Source: Sphingomonas sp. MA1305 (GTDB lineage Bacteria; Pseudomonadota; Alphaproteobacteria; Sphingomonadales; Sphingomonadaceae). Taken from it: 64,000 nt of DNA. Below the pieces are notes generated by a model. That model was not told the DNA's origin, ran no database searches, and saw nothing but the letters and a program-made list of their open reading frames with translations. Location: the NCBI RefSeq assembly GCF_016107325.1, contig NZ_RCVT01000002.1, forward strand, positions 124,001-188,000, in the 5' to 3' direction. Positions 35,126 to 43,290 of the stretch are shown in pieces. Position 1 is the first letter of the stretch; every line of letters starts with the position of its first letter. A program made the translations under genes and the position numbers.

Positions 35126-35187
35126 ATTGACACCGACCTGCGCGCCCTGCCACGCTCGCCGCTCCCATCATGTCGGAGCCTGACTCG

Positions 35188-38019
35188 ATGCGCCTCGTTC
35201 GTGCCGCCCTGCTTCTGGGCGCCGCCCTGCTGCCGCTTGCCGCCACCGCCCAGCCCCGTCCCGCCGCCACTGCATCGGCGGTGAAGCCGATCGCCTTTAC
35301 CGAGCGCACCCTCGCCAACGGCCTGCGCGTCTATGCGCTGCGCGACACCTCGACGCCCAACGTCGCGGTGCAGGTCTGGTACGATGTCGGTTCGAAGGAC
35401 GATCCGAAGGGGCGTTCCGGCTTCGCGCACATGTTCGAACATCTGATGTTCAAGGCGACGCGCAATCTCGTCTCCGAACAGATGGACCGGCTGACCGAGG
35501 ATGTCGGCGGCTACAACAATGCGTCGACCAACGACGACTATACCAATTACTATGAGGTGATCCCGGCCAATCACCTGCAGCGGCTGCTGTTCGCGGAAGC
35601 CGACCGGATGGCGGCGCTGGTCGTCGAGCCGAAGAGCTTCGCCTCGGAGCGCGACGTGGTGAAGGAGGAACTGCGCCAGTCGACGCTGGCGCGGCCCTAC
35701 GGCAAGCTCTTCTCCACCTATCTGTCGGCGGCGGCCTATACGACGCATCCCTATGCCCGTTCGACGATCGGCAGCATCGAGAATCTGGAGGCCGCGTCCA
35801 TCGACGACGTGCGCGCCTTCCACGCGACCTATTACCGGCCGGACAATGCGATCCTGGTGGTGTCGGGCAATTTCGATCCGGCGCAGCTCGACCGCTGGGT
35901 CGACCAGTATTTCGCCGGCATCGCCAGGCCCGCGGGCGCCATCCCACGCGTGACGGTGCAGGAGCCGGCGCGGACCAGGGCGGTGAGCTACACCGTCTAC
36001 GAGCCCAATACGCCGCTGCCCGCGGTGCTGATGAGCTGGCACGTGCCGGCCGATCGCAGCGCCGACATCCCGGCGCTGACCGTGCTCAACACCATATTGT
36101 CGACCGGCGAAAGCAGCCGGATGTACGAAAGCCTGGTCTATCGCGACCAGTTGGCGCAGGACGCGTCGAGCTTCCTCGACAGCAAGCAGGGCACGGGCAA
36201 TCTCGTCGCCTATGCAATCCTGGCGGGCGGCAAGACGGTCGACCAAGGCGAGGCGGCGCTGAAGCGCGAGATCGCCCGCTTCCGCGACGCGCCGGTGTCG
36301 GCGGCGGAACTGGCCGAGGCGAAGAACGAAATCCTGACCGCGGCGATCAGAAGCCGCGAGACCGCCGAGGGCAAGGCGCGCATCCTCGCCTCCTCCGTCA
36401 TCATCGACGGCGATCCGCGCGCCGCCGACCGCCAGCTGGCGGAGATCGCCCGGGTGACCGCGGCCGACGTACAGCGGGTGGCGCGTGCCTATCTTCGGGA
36501 CGACCAGTCGGCGACGATCCGTTATCTGCCGGACAGCGCCAAGCCGGCCGGCCGCAGCGGCGACACGATCGCGGTCGCCGCGACGGTGCAGACCGCGCCG
36601 CTGACCCCGCCGGCGCAGATCGCGGTGGTGACGCCCGCGCCCGAGGGGCAGCGCATCCTGCCGCCGCCACCGGGGGCGCCGGTCACGGCCAATCTGCCGC
36701 AGCCGGTGGAGACGCGACTGGCCAACGGGCTGCGCGTCATCACGGTCGAGAAGTACGACCTGCCGATCGCCACCGCCTATCTGGTCGCGACCGGTGGCGA
36801 GGCGCTCGATCCGGCCGGCCGGTCGGGCGTCAGCCAGCTCGCCGCCGATCTGATGACCAAGGGCACGACGACCCGCTCCGCGACGGAGATCGCGCGGCAG
36901 ATCGAAAGCCTGGGCGCGTCGATCGGCGCCGACGCCGCCAGCGAGGGCGGCTCGGTCGCGGTGACGGTCAAGTCCGACCAGCTCGCCCCGGCGATGACGA
37001 TCCTTGCCGATGTCGCGCAGCATCCGGTGTTCGCGCCGCAGGAGCTGGAACGGGCGCGCGCGCAGCAGATCGACGGGGTCACCGTCGCGCTCAAGAACCC
37101 GGCGCAGCTCGCCGCGCTGGTCGCCGATCGCGCCACCTTCGGCGCCTCGCCCTATGGCGCGCCGGGCAACGGTACCCCCGCATCGCTCAAGGCGATCACG
37201 CGGGCCGACGTGGTCGGTGCCTATGGCCGCACCTGGCGACCGGACCAGGCGGCGCTGATCCTGGTCGGCGACGTGACGCCGGCACAGGCGAAGACGCTGG
37301 CGGAATCGCAGCTCGGCGGCTGGCGCGCCGGTGGCACCGCCCAGACGCTGCCGCCGCCGCCGGCGCTGCCCGCACCGCGCGTCGTCGCGGTCGACATGCC
37401 GGGCGCGGGACAGGCGGGCGTCGTCGTCGAACGGCCGGCGATCGCGCGGGCCGATCCGCGCTATTACCCGCTGGCGGTCGCCAACACCGTGCTGGGCGGC
37501 GGCTTCTCGTCGCGGATCAACCAGGAGGTGCGGATCAAGCGCGGCCTCGCTTACGGCGCGTCGAGCGGCGTCGATGCGGCCCGAACGATCGGCAGCGTCG
37601 CGGCGCGGACGCAGACCAAGAACCCGACCGCGGCGGAAGTGGTGACGCTGATGACCGCGGAAATGGCGAAGATGGGCAGCGCGCCGGTGCCCGAGGCGGA
37701 GCTGGCGACGCGCAAGGCGGTGCTGGTCGGCAATTTCGGCCGCGGCATCGAGACCACCGACGGCGTCGCCGGCATATTGGGCGAATATGTCCTCGACGGC
37801 GTGTCGCTCGGCGAGCTGCAGCTTTACACGCGGAAGGTCGAGGCAGTGACCCCGGCCGAGGTGCAGGCGGCGTCGGCGGCGCTGCTCGATCCCAAGGCGG
37901 CGAGCATCGCCGTGGTCGGCGACGCCAAGCAGTTCATCGCCCCGCTGCGCGCCGCCTATCCGCAGGTCGAGACGATCGGCGAGACGCAGCTGAACCTGGA
38001 CAGCGCGACGCTGAAGTGA
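35188..38019 (+). CDS. Exported M16-family zinc protease, two fused M16 units
   Basis: A protein of about 943 residues with a signal peptide (MRLVRAALLLGAALLPLAATA; start 35188 has GGAG 9 nt upstream, while the in-frame ATG at 35170 has none). The first M16 unit carries the inverted zinc motif HMFEHLMF (HxxEH). The second unit, from LRVITVEKYDLPIATAYLVA, has SQLAADLM in that place and is catalytically dead, as in pitrilysin-type fused enzymes. It is likely a periplasmic peptide-degrading protease. It follows the repeat element and precedes a SleB-type hydrolase. Confidence 0.92.
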   Translation: MRLVRAALLLGAALLPLAATAQPRPAATASAVKPIAFTERTLANGLRVYALRDTSTPNVAVQVWYDVGSKDDPKGRSGFAHMFEHLMFKATRNLVSEQMDRLTEDVGGYNNASTNDDYTNYYEVIPANHLQRLLFAEADRMAALVVEPKSFASERDVVKEELRQSTLARPYGKLFSTYLSAAAYTTHPYARSTIGSIENLEAASIDDVRAFHATYYRPDNAILVVSGNFDPAQLDRWVDQYFAGIARPAGAIPRVTVQEPARTRAVSYTVYEPNTPLPAVLMSWHVPADRSADIPALTVLNTILSTGESSRMYESLVYRDQLAQDASSFLDSKQGTGNLVAYAILAGGKTVDQGEAALKREIARFRDAPVSAAELAEAKNEILTAAIRSRETAEGKARILASSVIIDGDPRAADRQLAEIARVTAADVQRVARAYLRDDQSATIRYLPDSAKPAGRSGDTIAVAATVQTAPLTPPAQIAVVTPAPEGQRILPPPPGAPVTANLPQPVETRLANGLRVITVEKYDLPIATAYLVATGGEALDPAGRSGVSQLAADLMTKGTTTRSATEIARQIESLGASIGADAASEGGSVAVTVKSDQLAPAMTILADVAQHPVFAPQELERARAQQIDGVTVALKNPAQLAALVADRATFGASPYGAPGNGTPASLKAITRADVVGAYGRTWRPDQAALILVGDVTPAQAKTLAESQLGGWRAGGTAQTLPPPPALPAPRVVAVDMPGAGQAGVVVERPAIARADPRYYPLAVANTVLGGGFSSRINQEVRIKRGLAYGASSGVDAARTIGSVAARTQTKNPTAAEVVTLMTAEMAKMGSAPVPEAELATRKAVLVGNFGRGIETTDGVAGILGEYVLDGVSLGELQLYTRKVEAVTPAEVQAASAALLDPKAASIAVVGDAKQFIAPLRAAYPQVETIGETQLNLDSATLK

Positions 38020-38021
38020 GC

Positions 38022-38074
38022 CCCCCCCTCCCCGCGCGGGAGGGGGACGGCCCGTCCCGCCGCGGGACGGGCCG
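38022..38074. terminator. Hairpin after the M16 gene
   Basis: CGGCCCGTCCCG (38048-38059) pairs perfectly with CGGGACGGGCCG (38063-38074) around a CCG loop, preceded by a smaller CCTCCCCGCGCGGGAGG stem. There is no T-run, so termination would be weak or Rho-linked. The stem ends 3 bp before the outermost in-frame ATG of the next gene (38078), which argues for a later start. Confidence 0.55.
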
Positions 38075-38119
38075 GCGATGGTGACGGACTGGCAACCCCT
38101 ATCCGGCTATGGCCGGGCG

Positions 38120-39169
38120 ATGCGGGTGCGGGCACGGACCATAAGAACGATGACGCGGGCGTGGCTGGCGCTGGTCGCGCTGGCGGCTTCGGTGCTCGTC
38201 GCGCTGGCGGTGCGGGCGGCGTGGCTGGCGATCGCCGCCCATGCCGGCGCGGTGCCGCCGCTGCCGCAGGCCACCGGCTATGAGGCGGAAGCGCATTTCC
38301 CCGGCGCCGCCCTGCTCTACGCCGCGGCGGACCGGACGGACGCGCCGGTCGCCGAACAGGCGGCGCCGGCGGTCGGCGTCACCGGGACGATCGCGCTGCC
38401 GCCGCTGCCCGCCGCCGTGGCCCGCGCCGCGCTCGGCCCATCGACGCAGGCGGGCGCCGCCCCCTTCTCGACCCGGGCGGCGACCGCGATCGACCGCGGC
38501 CGCGCACTCCAATGCCTGACCGCCGCGGTCTATTACGAGGCGGCGTCCGAATCGGACGCCGGCCAGGCGGCGGTGGCGCAGGTCGTCCTCAACCGCGTCC
38601 GCCATCCCGCCTTTCCGGCGACGGTGTGCGGCGTCGTCTACCAGGGATCGGAGCATGCCGGCTGCCAGTTCAGCTTCGCCTGCGACGGAGCGATGGCGCG
38701 GGTGCCGTCGCGCAGCGGCTGGGCGCGGGCGGCGCGTAGCGCGGCCAAGGCGCTCGCCGGCTATGTCTATGCGCCGGTCGGGCTGGCGACGCATTACCAC
38801 ACCTATGCGGTGACGCCGGCGTGGAACCGGACCTTGGTGCTGACCGACGTGGTCGGCGCGCATTTGTTCCACCGCTGGAAGGGGCCGTGGGGGACGGCGG
38901 CGGCATTCGGCCGCCCCTATCGCGGCGGCGAGCCGCTGCCCGGGCCGCATGCACCGCCGCTGTCGCCGGTCACGCCCGCCGCGCCGGCGCTGATCGCCGC
39001 CGCCGCCCCGGTGCCGGTCGCGCCGGTGACGCCCGCGTCGGAGGTGCGCGCGCCCTATGCCGACAGCGGCCGCGCGCTGGCGGCCGTCGCGGCGGCCGGC
39101 GAGGACCATCTGCCGCCGGCATCGACCGTGCTCGACAAGTGGAAGGATTCGGGCAAGCCGCTACGCTGA
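38120..39169 (+). CDS. Cell-wall hydrolase, SleB type
   Basis: A protein of ~349 residues with an N-terminal membrane anchor (TRAWLALVALAASVLVALAV) and a central SleB-like lytic domain: ALQCLTAAVYYEAASESDAG (candidate catalytic Glu), GQAAVAQVVLNRVRHPAFPA, CGVVYQGSEHAGCQFSFACD and the YHTYAVTPAW segment. The C-terminus is Ala/Pro-rich and extended. The family cleaves peptidoglycan glycan strands. ATGs at 38078, 38120 and 38150 are in frame; the first abuts a stable hairpin, so 38120 or 38150 is preferred. Confidence 0.83.
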   Translation: MRVRARTIRTMTRAWLALVALAASVLVALAVRAAWLAIAAHAGAVPPLPQATGYEAEAHFPGAALLYAAADRTDAPVAEQAAPAVGVTGTIALPPLPAAVARAALGPSTQAGAAPFSTRAATAIDRGRALQCLTAAVYYEAASESDAGQAAVAQVVLNRVRHPAFPATVCGVVYQGSEHAGCQFSFACDGAMARVPSRSGWARAARSAAKALAGYVYAPVGLATHYHTYAVTPAWNRTLVLTDVVGAHLFHRWKGPWGTAAAFGRPYRGGEPLPGPHAPPLSPVTPAAPALIAAAAPVPVAPVTPASEVRAPYADSGRALAAVAAAGEDHLPPASTVLDKWKDSGKPLR

Positions 39170-39302
39170 CCCCTGTCGCTTGCGGCGAAGCGGCAGCGCG
39201 CGGGCGCCGAGGGAAGGTACCGCCGACGACGATACCGCCCGCGGAACAGTCCCTCCATCGGCTTCGCTGGCCTCCGCCCCGCGGCGCGGGGCAGGACGGC
39301 GC

Positions 39303-41225
39303 CTATTTCGCCGCCTTCACGTAGGTGTCGTACCAGGCGATCGCGCGCTTGGTGACGTCGCGGGACTGTTCCGGCGCCGGGACGCAATGGCCGGCATCGG
39401 GATAGATCACCAGGCTGACCGGCACGTTGTTGTCCTTCAGCGCATGCCACCATTCGATCGACTGGGTCGGCGGCACCTCGATGTCGCGTTCGCCGACGTA
39501 GATGAAGGTCGGCGTCTTCGCCTTCTTCGCCTGATAAATCGCCGACACGTCCTCGTACGCCTTCATGTCGTCGTACATCGACTTGCCGAAGAACGGCAGC
39601 ATCCACTGATCGATGCCGTTGGTGCCGTAATAGCTGACCCAGTTGGACAGGCCGGCGCCGGCGACGATCGCCTTGAAGCGGTTGGTCTGGGTATTCGCCC
39701 ACATCGCCATGAAGCCGCCGTAGCTGCAGCCACCGAGGCCGAGGCGGTTGTCGTCGATCGGCGCGACCTTCTCGACGGCATCGATGCCGGCGAGGATGTC
39801 GCGCAGGTCGCCGCCGCCGAAATCGCGCCTGTTGGCGGCGGTAAACGCCTCGCCCTGGCCGTAGCTGCCGCGCGGATTGGGGTAGAAGACGTAATAGCCC
39901 GCGCCGATCAGCTGCGCGACCATGCTGGCCGGCGTGTAGAAATTGGGCGTCGACGCCGCGGACGGGCCGCCGTGGACCATCGTGATCATCGGCGCCTTGG
40001 CGGTCGGCGCGGTGCGCGGGCCGAGCAGCCAGCCCTGCACGTCGAAGCCCTCGTTCTTCCAGGTGACGCTGCGCGCGCTGGCGATCGGCTGGATCGCGTC
40101 ATTGTCGTGCGTCACCTGCCGCAGCGCCGCGACCGGGCCGGCGTAGATGGCCGGGGCATGTTCGTAATCCTGCACCACCGCAGCGGCGATACGCCCATCG
40201 GCGGAGAAGACGGCGCGGCCGTCGCCCGCGGTCGCGCTCGCCGCCTTGGCGAAGCCGGGCGCGACCGGCCGGCCGGGCACCAACGTGCCGAGCCGCACCT
40301 GGTCGCCCGCCAGGCTGACGGTGCGCAGGCCGCCGCGCGTCCAGTCGATCGTCGTCACCGTCTCGCGGGCGCTCTGCGTGATGTTGCGCGGCGTGCCGCC
40401 GGCGAGCGGCACGGTGAAGACGTCGCCGCCGATCGAGCCGAAGTCGCTCATCAACCCGCCGATATAGGCGACGGTCTTGCCGTCGGGCGAGACGCGCGGC
40501 TGGTTGAGCTGCGTCGCCGGCTTGGCGATCTGGCGCACCGCGCCGCTCTGCGCATCGATCGCGTCGAGCGTCGCCACCCACCAATTGTTGTCGCCATTGC
40601 CCAGCGCGGTGGTCGCGACGAAGCCGCGGCCGTCGGGCGTCCAGTCATATTCGTAGATGTAGCGGCCCTGCGGCGACACCGGCGTGACGGCGGTGACGTT
40701 GCTGCCGGCGATGTCGAACACGGCGAGCCGCTGCTCGTCATTCTGCTCGCCGATCTCGCCGATCATCCGCACGCCCGCCTGGGTCGCGCCCGATTCCTTG
40801 TTGGCGCCGAGCGTGACGAGCAGCGCCACGCGCTTGCCGTCGGGCGAGACGCGTGGTGTCTGCGCGATGCCGCGGATCGTCGCCAGCGTGCGCACCGCCC
40901 CCCTGGCGTCGGCATGATCCAGCGCGACGGTGCCGGCCTTGTAATCGCGGGCGAGGAAGACGAGGCCGCCGTCGGGCGCGAAGGTCAGGCCGGCATAGCC
41001 GCAGCTCGGGCACGGATCGAGCGTGCCGAGGATGCGGCCGTCGGCGACGCTGCGCAGCGTGACGACGCCGCGATTGCCCTGCGCCTCGATCGTCGCGGTC
41101 CGGTCGCCGGCGGGGCTGAGCGCGAGGCCGCCGTAGCCGTGGATCGCAGGGGCCGTCTGGGTCGCGCCGGGCGCGGCGGCAAGGAGAATGGCAGCGGATG
41201 CAAAAGCGGCGGATTTCAGACGCAT
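39303..41225 (-). CDS. Exported S9-family serine peptidase (prolyl oligopeptidase type)
   Basis: A 640-residue protein from ATG 41225 with a signal peptide (MRLKSAAFASAAILLAAAPG). The N-terminal ~350 residues form a WD/beta-propeller-like region with repeats such as RVSPDGKRVA, QPRVSPDGKTVAYIGG and DWTPDGRGFVATT. The C-terminal alpha/beta hydrolase has the nucleophile in LGGCSYGGFMAM and the catalytic His in YPDAGHCVP. This domain order is that of S9 acyl-aminoacyl or dipeptidyl peptidases. It is likely periplasmic. The frame beyond 41225 is not coding. Confidence 0.92.
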   Translation of the reverse strand: MRLKSAAFASAAILLAAAPGATQTAPAIHGYGGLALSPAGDRTATIEAQGNRGVVTLRSVADGRILGTLDPCPSCGYAGLTFAPDGGLVFLARDYKAGTVALDHADARGAVRTLATIRGIAQTPRVSPDGKRVALLVTLGANKESGATQAGVRMIGEIGEQNDEQRLAVFDIAGSNVTAVTPVSPQGRYIYEYDWTPDGRGFVATTALGNGDNNWWVATLDAIDAQSGAVRQIAKPATQLNQPRVSPDGKTVAYIGGLMSDFGSIGGDVFTVPLAGGTPRNITQSARETVTTIDWTRGGLRTVSLAGDQVRLGTLVPGRPVAPGFAKAASATAGDGRAVFSADGRIAAAVVQDYEHAPAIYAGPVAALRQVTHDNDAIQPIASARSVTWKNEGFDVQGWLLGPRTAPTAKAPMITMVHGGPSAASTPNFYTPASMVAQLIGAGYYVFYPNPRGSYGQGEAFTAANRRDFGGGDLRDILAGIDAVEKVAPIDDNRLGLGGCSYGGFMAMWANTQTNRFKAIVAGAGLSNWVSYYGTNGIDQWMLPFFGKSMYDDMKAYEDVSAIYQAKKAKTPTFIYVGERDIEVPPTQSIEWWHALKDNNVPVSLVIYPDAGHCVPAPEQSRDVTKRAIAWYDTYVKAAK

Positions 41226-41286
41226 GACGGCTCCGGAACGGGCGATGGACCGGGGCAGCTTAGCGGCCATGCGTCGCCCCGCAAGG

Positions 41287-41312
41287 GGAACGGGTCCGCC
41301 GCCCGGACCGTT
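41287..41312 (+). promoter_or_regulatory. EcfG-type general stress promoter
   Basis: GGAAC (41287-41291), a 17-bp spacer and CGTT (41309-41312) match the alphaproteobacterial general-stress sigma consensus. It is 20 bp upstream of the small gene starting at 41333. Confidence 0.65.
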
Positions 41313-41332
41313 GGCGGGGGACGAGAGGAGCC

Positions 41333-41500
41333 ATGGACATGAAGGACGATCTGAAGCCGACCGGGGTGACGCGCGACCCCAATCTGTCGACGGAGCACCA
41401 GCAGCCGGGCGACGCGCGCCGGCCGAGCGAGACGCTCGACAAGGGCCAGCCGCAGGGCGAGACGATCCCGCGCAAATCCTCGCTGACCAGGAACGCGTGA
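41333..41500 (+). CDS. Small hypothetical stress protein
   Basis: A 55-residue, highly polar protein (MDMKDDLKPTGVTRDPNLST) ending RKSSLTRNA, with GAGAGGAG 4-5 nt upstream of the ATG. It has no hydrophobic segment and is probably unstructured. The EcfG-type promoter at 41287 places it in the general stress response. It is short enough to be missed by length-filtered gene calling. No characterised homologue is known to me. Confidence 0.72.
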   Translation: MDMKDDLKPTGVTRDPNLSTEHQQPGDARRPSETLDKGQPQGETIPRKSSLTRNA

Positions 41501-41504
41501 GCCC

Positions 41505-41633
41505 ATCCTCCCCGGCACGGGGAGGTGGCAGGCCGCAGGCCTGACGGAGGGAGGTATCGGCCGACGCAGCGCTGCGTGGAAGCCCCCCTCCACCGCCGTC
41601 GGCGGTCCCCCTCCCCGTGCCGGGGAGGATCTG
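41505..41633. repeat. Intergenic palindromic repeat, CCTCCCCGTGCC family
   Basis: CATCCTCCCCGGCACGGGGA, then CCGCAGGCCTGACGGAGGG, CAGCGCTGCG, CACCGCCGTCGGCGGTCC and the inverse CCCGTGCCGGGGAGGAT at the end, making an overall imperfect inverted repeat. Related to the element at 34997-35125. It lies between two convergent stress genes and may also serve as a two-way terminator. Confidence 0.75.
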
Positions 41634-41634
41634 G

Positions 41635-42024
41635 TTACGCCGTCGCCGGTTCTCTGACCGGCAGCGCCTTGCCCGTCTCGCGATCGAGGCCCAGGGCGGT
41701 GGCCACGTCGAGCGCGGTGACCGCGGCGACGAACGCCAGCGCGCCCCAGACCAGCCGGTTGCCGGGCGATTTGCGCGCGGTGGCGCCAAGCGCGGTCAGG
41801 TCCATCGCGTCGCCGAGCACGCGGTTCCAAACGGCGGTGGAATGGCCCGGCGCCTGCAGGATCGCGGCACCCGCGGCGATCTCCCGCCCGCCGAAGCCCT
41901 TGACCAGCCCCTCGTGCCCCTCGGCCGACAGGCCCTTGGCGATGCGCCGGGGGGCGAACAGTTCGACAGCGCCCAAGGCCAGGCTGAACACCCCGAGCCC
42001 CAAGCTAAGCTTCTTATAATCCAT
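41635..42024 (-). CDS. Stress-regulated small membrane protein
   Basis: A 129-residue protein (MDYKKLSLGLGVFSLALGAV) with hydrophobic segments at the N-terminus (GLGVFSLALGAVELF), the middle (GREIAAGAAILQAP) and near the C-terminus (RLVWGALAFVAAVTALDVATA). Proteins of this type are often annotated as cyclase/dehydrase-associated. It has its own EcfG-type promoter (42057-42081). Its first residues resemble those of the neighbouring 160-residue protein (MVYKKIAFGLGAFAAG), suggesting a shared leader or membrane-insertion function. Confidence 0.75.
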   Translation of the reverse strand: MDYKKLSLGLGVFSLALGAVELFAPRRIAKGLSAEGHEGLVKGFGGREIAAGAAILQAPGHSTAVWNRVLGDAMDLTALGATARKSPGNRLVWGALAFVAAVTALDVATALGLDRETGKALPVREPATA

Positions 42025-42056
42025 AATATTTCTCCGACCGGAAACGGCCCCGGCGC

Positions 42057-42081
42057 AACGGGCAGGACCGGGGCGCGTTCC
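42057..42081 (-). promoter_or_regulatory. EcfG-type general stress promoter
   Basis: On the minus strand GGAAC (42077-42081), a 16-bp spacer and CGTT (42057-42060) match the general-stress sigma consensus. It is 32 bp upstream of the membrane protein start at 42024. Confidence 0.65.
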
Positions 42082-42093
42082 GGGCGGATCAGG

Positions 42094-42570
42094 TCAGTCC
42101 TTGAGGCCCGCGGGCACGGCACCGCCATTCTGCGACAGCTGCTGCATCACCGCCTTGTGCAGCCAGATGTTCATCTCCGCGGAGCCGTCCTTGGCGCCGG
42201 TATAGCCGAGCTCGGTCGCCAGCTGCTTGCGGTTGTCGAGACTGGAATCGAGGTCGAGCAGCTTCATCAGGTCGACGATCGAATGGCGCCAGTCGAGATT
42301 GGGATTGCCCTTCGCTTCCGCGATCCGCGCGATCGCCGCTTCGGCGTCGACCGGCTGCGCGGCAGGTGCCGCGGCCTGCGGGGCGGCCTGCGGAGCGGCG
42401 GCCGGTGCGGGAGCGGCAGGCGCCGGCGCGGGCGATGCCGGGCGCTGCGGCTCGGCATCGGTGGTCTGGGCATGGCCGCTGGCGGTATCCGCCTTCTGGC
42501 CGGAGAATTGGCCGCCGAGCGGCCCCTTGTCGCCGAAGATCGCGTGCTTGATCGCGCCGAAAATGCTCAT
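42094..42570 (-). CDS. DUF3597 domain protein
   Basis: A 158-residue protein starting MSIFGAIKHAIFGDKGPLGG, with an Ala/Pro-rich linker (residues ~40-75) and a C-terminal DUF3597 domain: VDAEAAIARIAEAKGNPNLD, WRHSIVDLMKLLDLDSSLDN, RKQLATELGYTGAKDGSAEM, NIWLHKAVMQQL. The domain is helical and lysM-free, and its role is unknown. It is the second gene after the EcfG-type promoter at 43121-43146, following the 160-residue protein by 30 bp. Confidence 0.88.
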   Translation of the reverse strand: MSIFGAIKHAIFGDKGPLGGQFSGQKADTASGHAQTTDAEPQRPASPAPAPAAPAPAAAPQAAPQAAAPAAQPVDAEAAIARIAEAKGNPNLDWRHSIVDLMKLLDLDSSLDNRKQLATELGYTGAKDGSAEMNIWLHKAVMQQLSQNGGAVPAGLKD

Positions 42571-42600
42571 CGGTAAAGCTCCTGTACGGGGAAAAGGGAA

Positions 42601-43083
42601 TCAGGCGGCGCCGGCGCCTTCGCTGAAGCCGCTGCCGCGGTCGGCGACCAGGGTCGGCGCGGGGCCGGTGGCGGGGCGCAGCGCCTCCTTCTCGGCGTCG
42701 GTCGGCACGGCGGTGGGATCGGGGCGGAAGGCGTCGGGCGCGCGGGCATCGTTGCCGGGGTGGGTGTCGCCCATCAGATCGGTCGGGACATGCTCCGCGG
42801 CCGGGTTGCCGGGCTGCTCCTCGAAATGCTTCTCCTCCTCGGCGCGGCCGACCGGCGCGGCGGCCATGGTCGCGGGGCGCGGGGTGATCGGCGAGGTGGT
42901 GCTGTCGCCGGGTACCGCGCCGACGCCATCGTCGAGCGGATCGGAGGCGCGATCGTTGGCGGCGTCACCGCGGCGGCCGGGCTTCCGTCCGGGCTGCGGA
43001 CCGAAAGCGGCAGCGCCCGCGGTCCACGCCGCCGCGCCCGCCGCAAAGGCGCCGAGGCCGAAGGCGATCTTCTTGTAAACCAT
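42601..43083 (-). CDS. Hypothetical stress-cluster protein with N-terminal anchor
   Basis: A 160-residue protein (MVYKKIAFGLGAFAAGAAAW) with one N-terminal hydrophobic helix followed by a long, charged, Pro/Ala/Asp-rich tail without hydrophobic segments (DRASDPLDDGVGAVPGDSTT and so on), likely disordered. It is transcribed from the EcfG-type promoter at 43121-43146 and followed by the DUF3597 gene. The first ten residues are close to those of the 129-residue neighbour. The function is unknown. Confidence 0.7.
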   Translation of the reverse strand: MVYKKIAFGLGAFAAGAAAWTAGAAAFGPQPGRKPGRRGDAANDRASDPLDDGVGAVPGDSTTSPITPRPATMAAAPVGRAEEEKHFEEQPGNPAAEHVPTDLMGDTHPGNDARAPDAFRPDPTAVPTDAEKEALRPATGPAPTLVADRGSGFSEGAGAA

Positions 43084-43120
43084 GGAGAATGTCCTTTCGC
43101 CGGTCGGGATACCTGCGCCC

Positions 43121-43146
43121 AACGGGTCAAGGCACGGCGGCGTTCC
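43121..43146 (-). promoter_or_regulatory. EcfG-type general stress promoter
   Basis: On the minus strand GGAAC (43142-43146), a 17-bp spacer and CGTT (43121-43124) lie 37 bp upstream of the ATG at 43083. Confidence 0.65.
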
Positions 43147-43239
43147 GTGGCGACGAGCATGCGCCCACCGGCTCCGCCCCTGCCCTCGCCCTGCGGCCAC
43201 CTCCGCCGCACCGCATCCCCAGCCCAGCCCCAGCATCGT

Positions 43240-43267
43240 GAGTCTTGACAGAATTGACGCCTGAACG
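43240..43267 (+). repeat. 28-bp repeated motif, copy B
   Basis: Identical over 28 bp to 33241-33268 (GAGTCTTGACA ... GCCTGAACG). It lies between the end of the HTH protein gene (43291) and the stress operon start, ~95 bp upstream of the EcfG-type promoter. Confidence 0.8.
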
Positions 43268-43290
43268 GCCAATCTCCGCCCTCCCGGCGC

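Noticed and set aside
38078..38119. ATG at 38078 as start of the SleB-type hydrolase
   Set aside because: It lies 3 bp from a 12-bp perfect hairpin and adds residues without signal character; 38120 or 38150 fits better.
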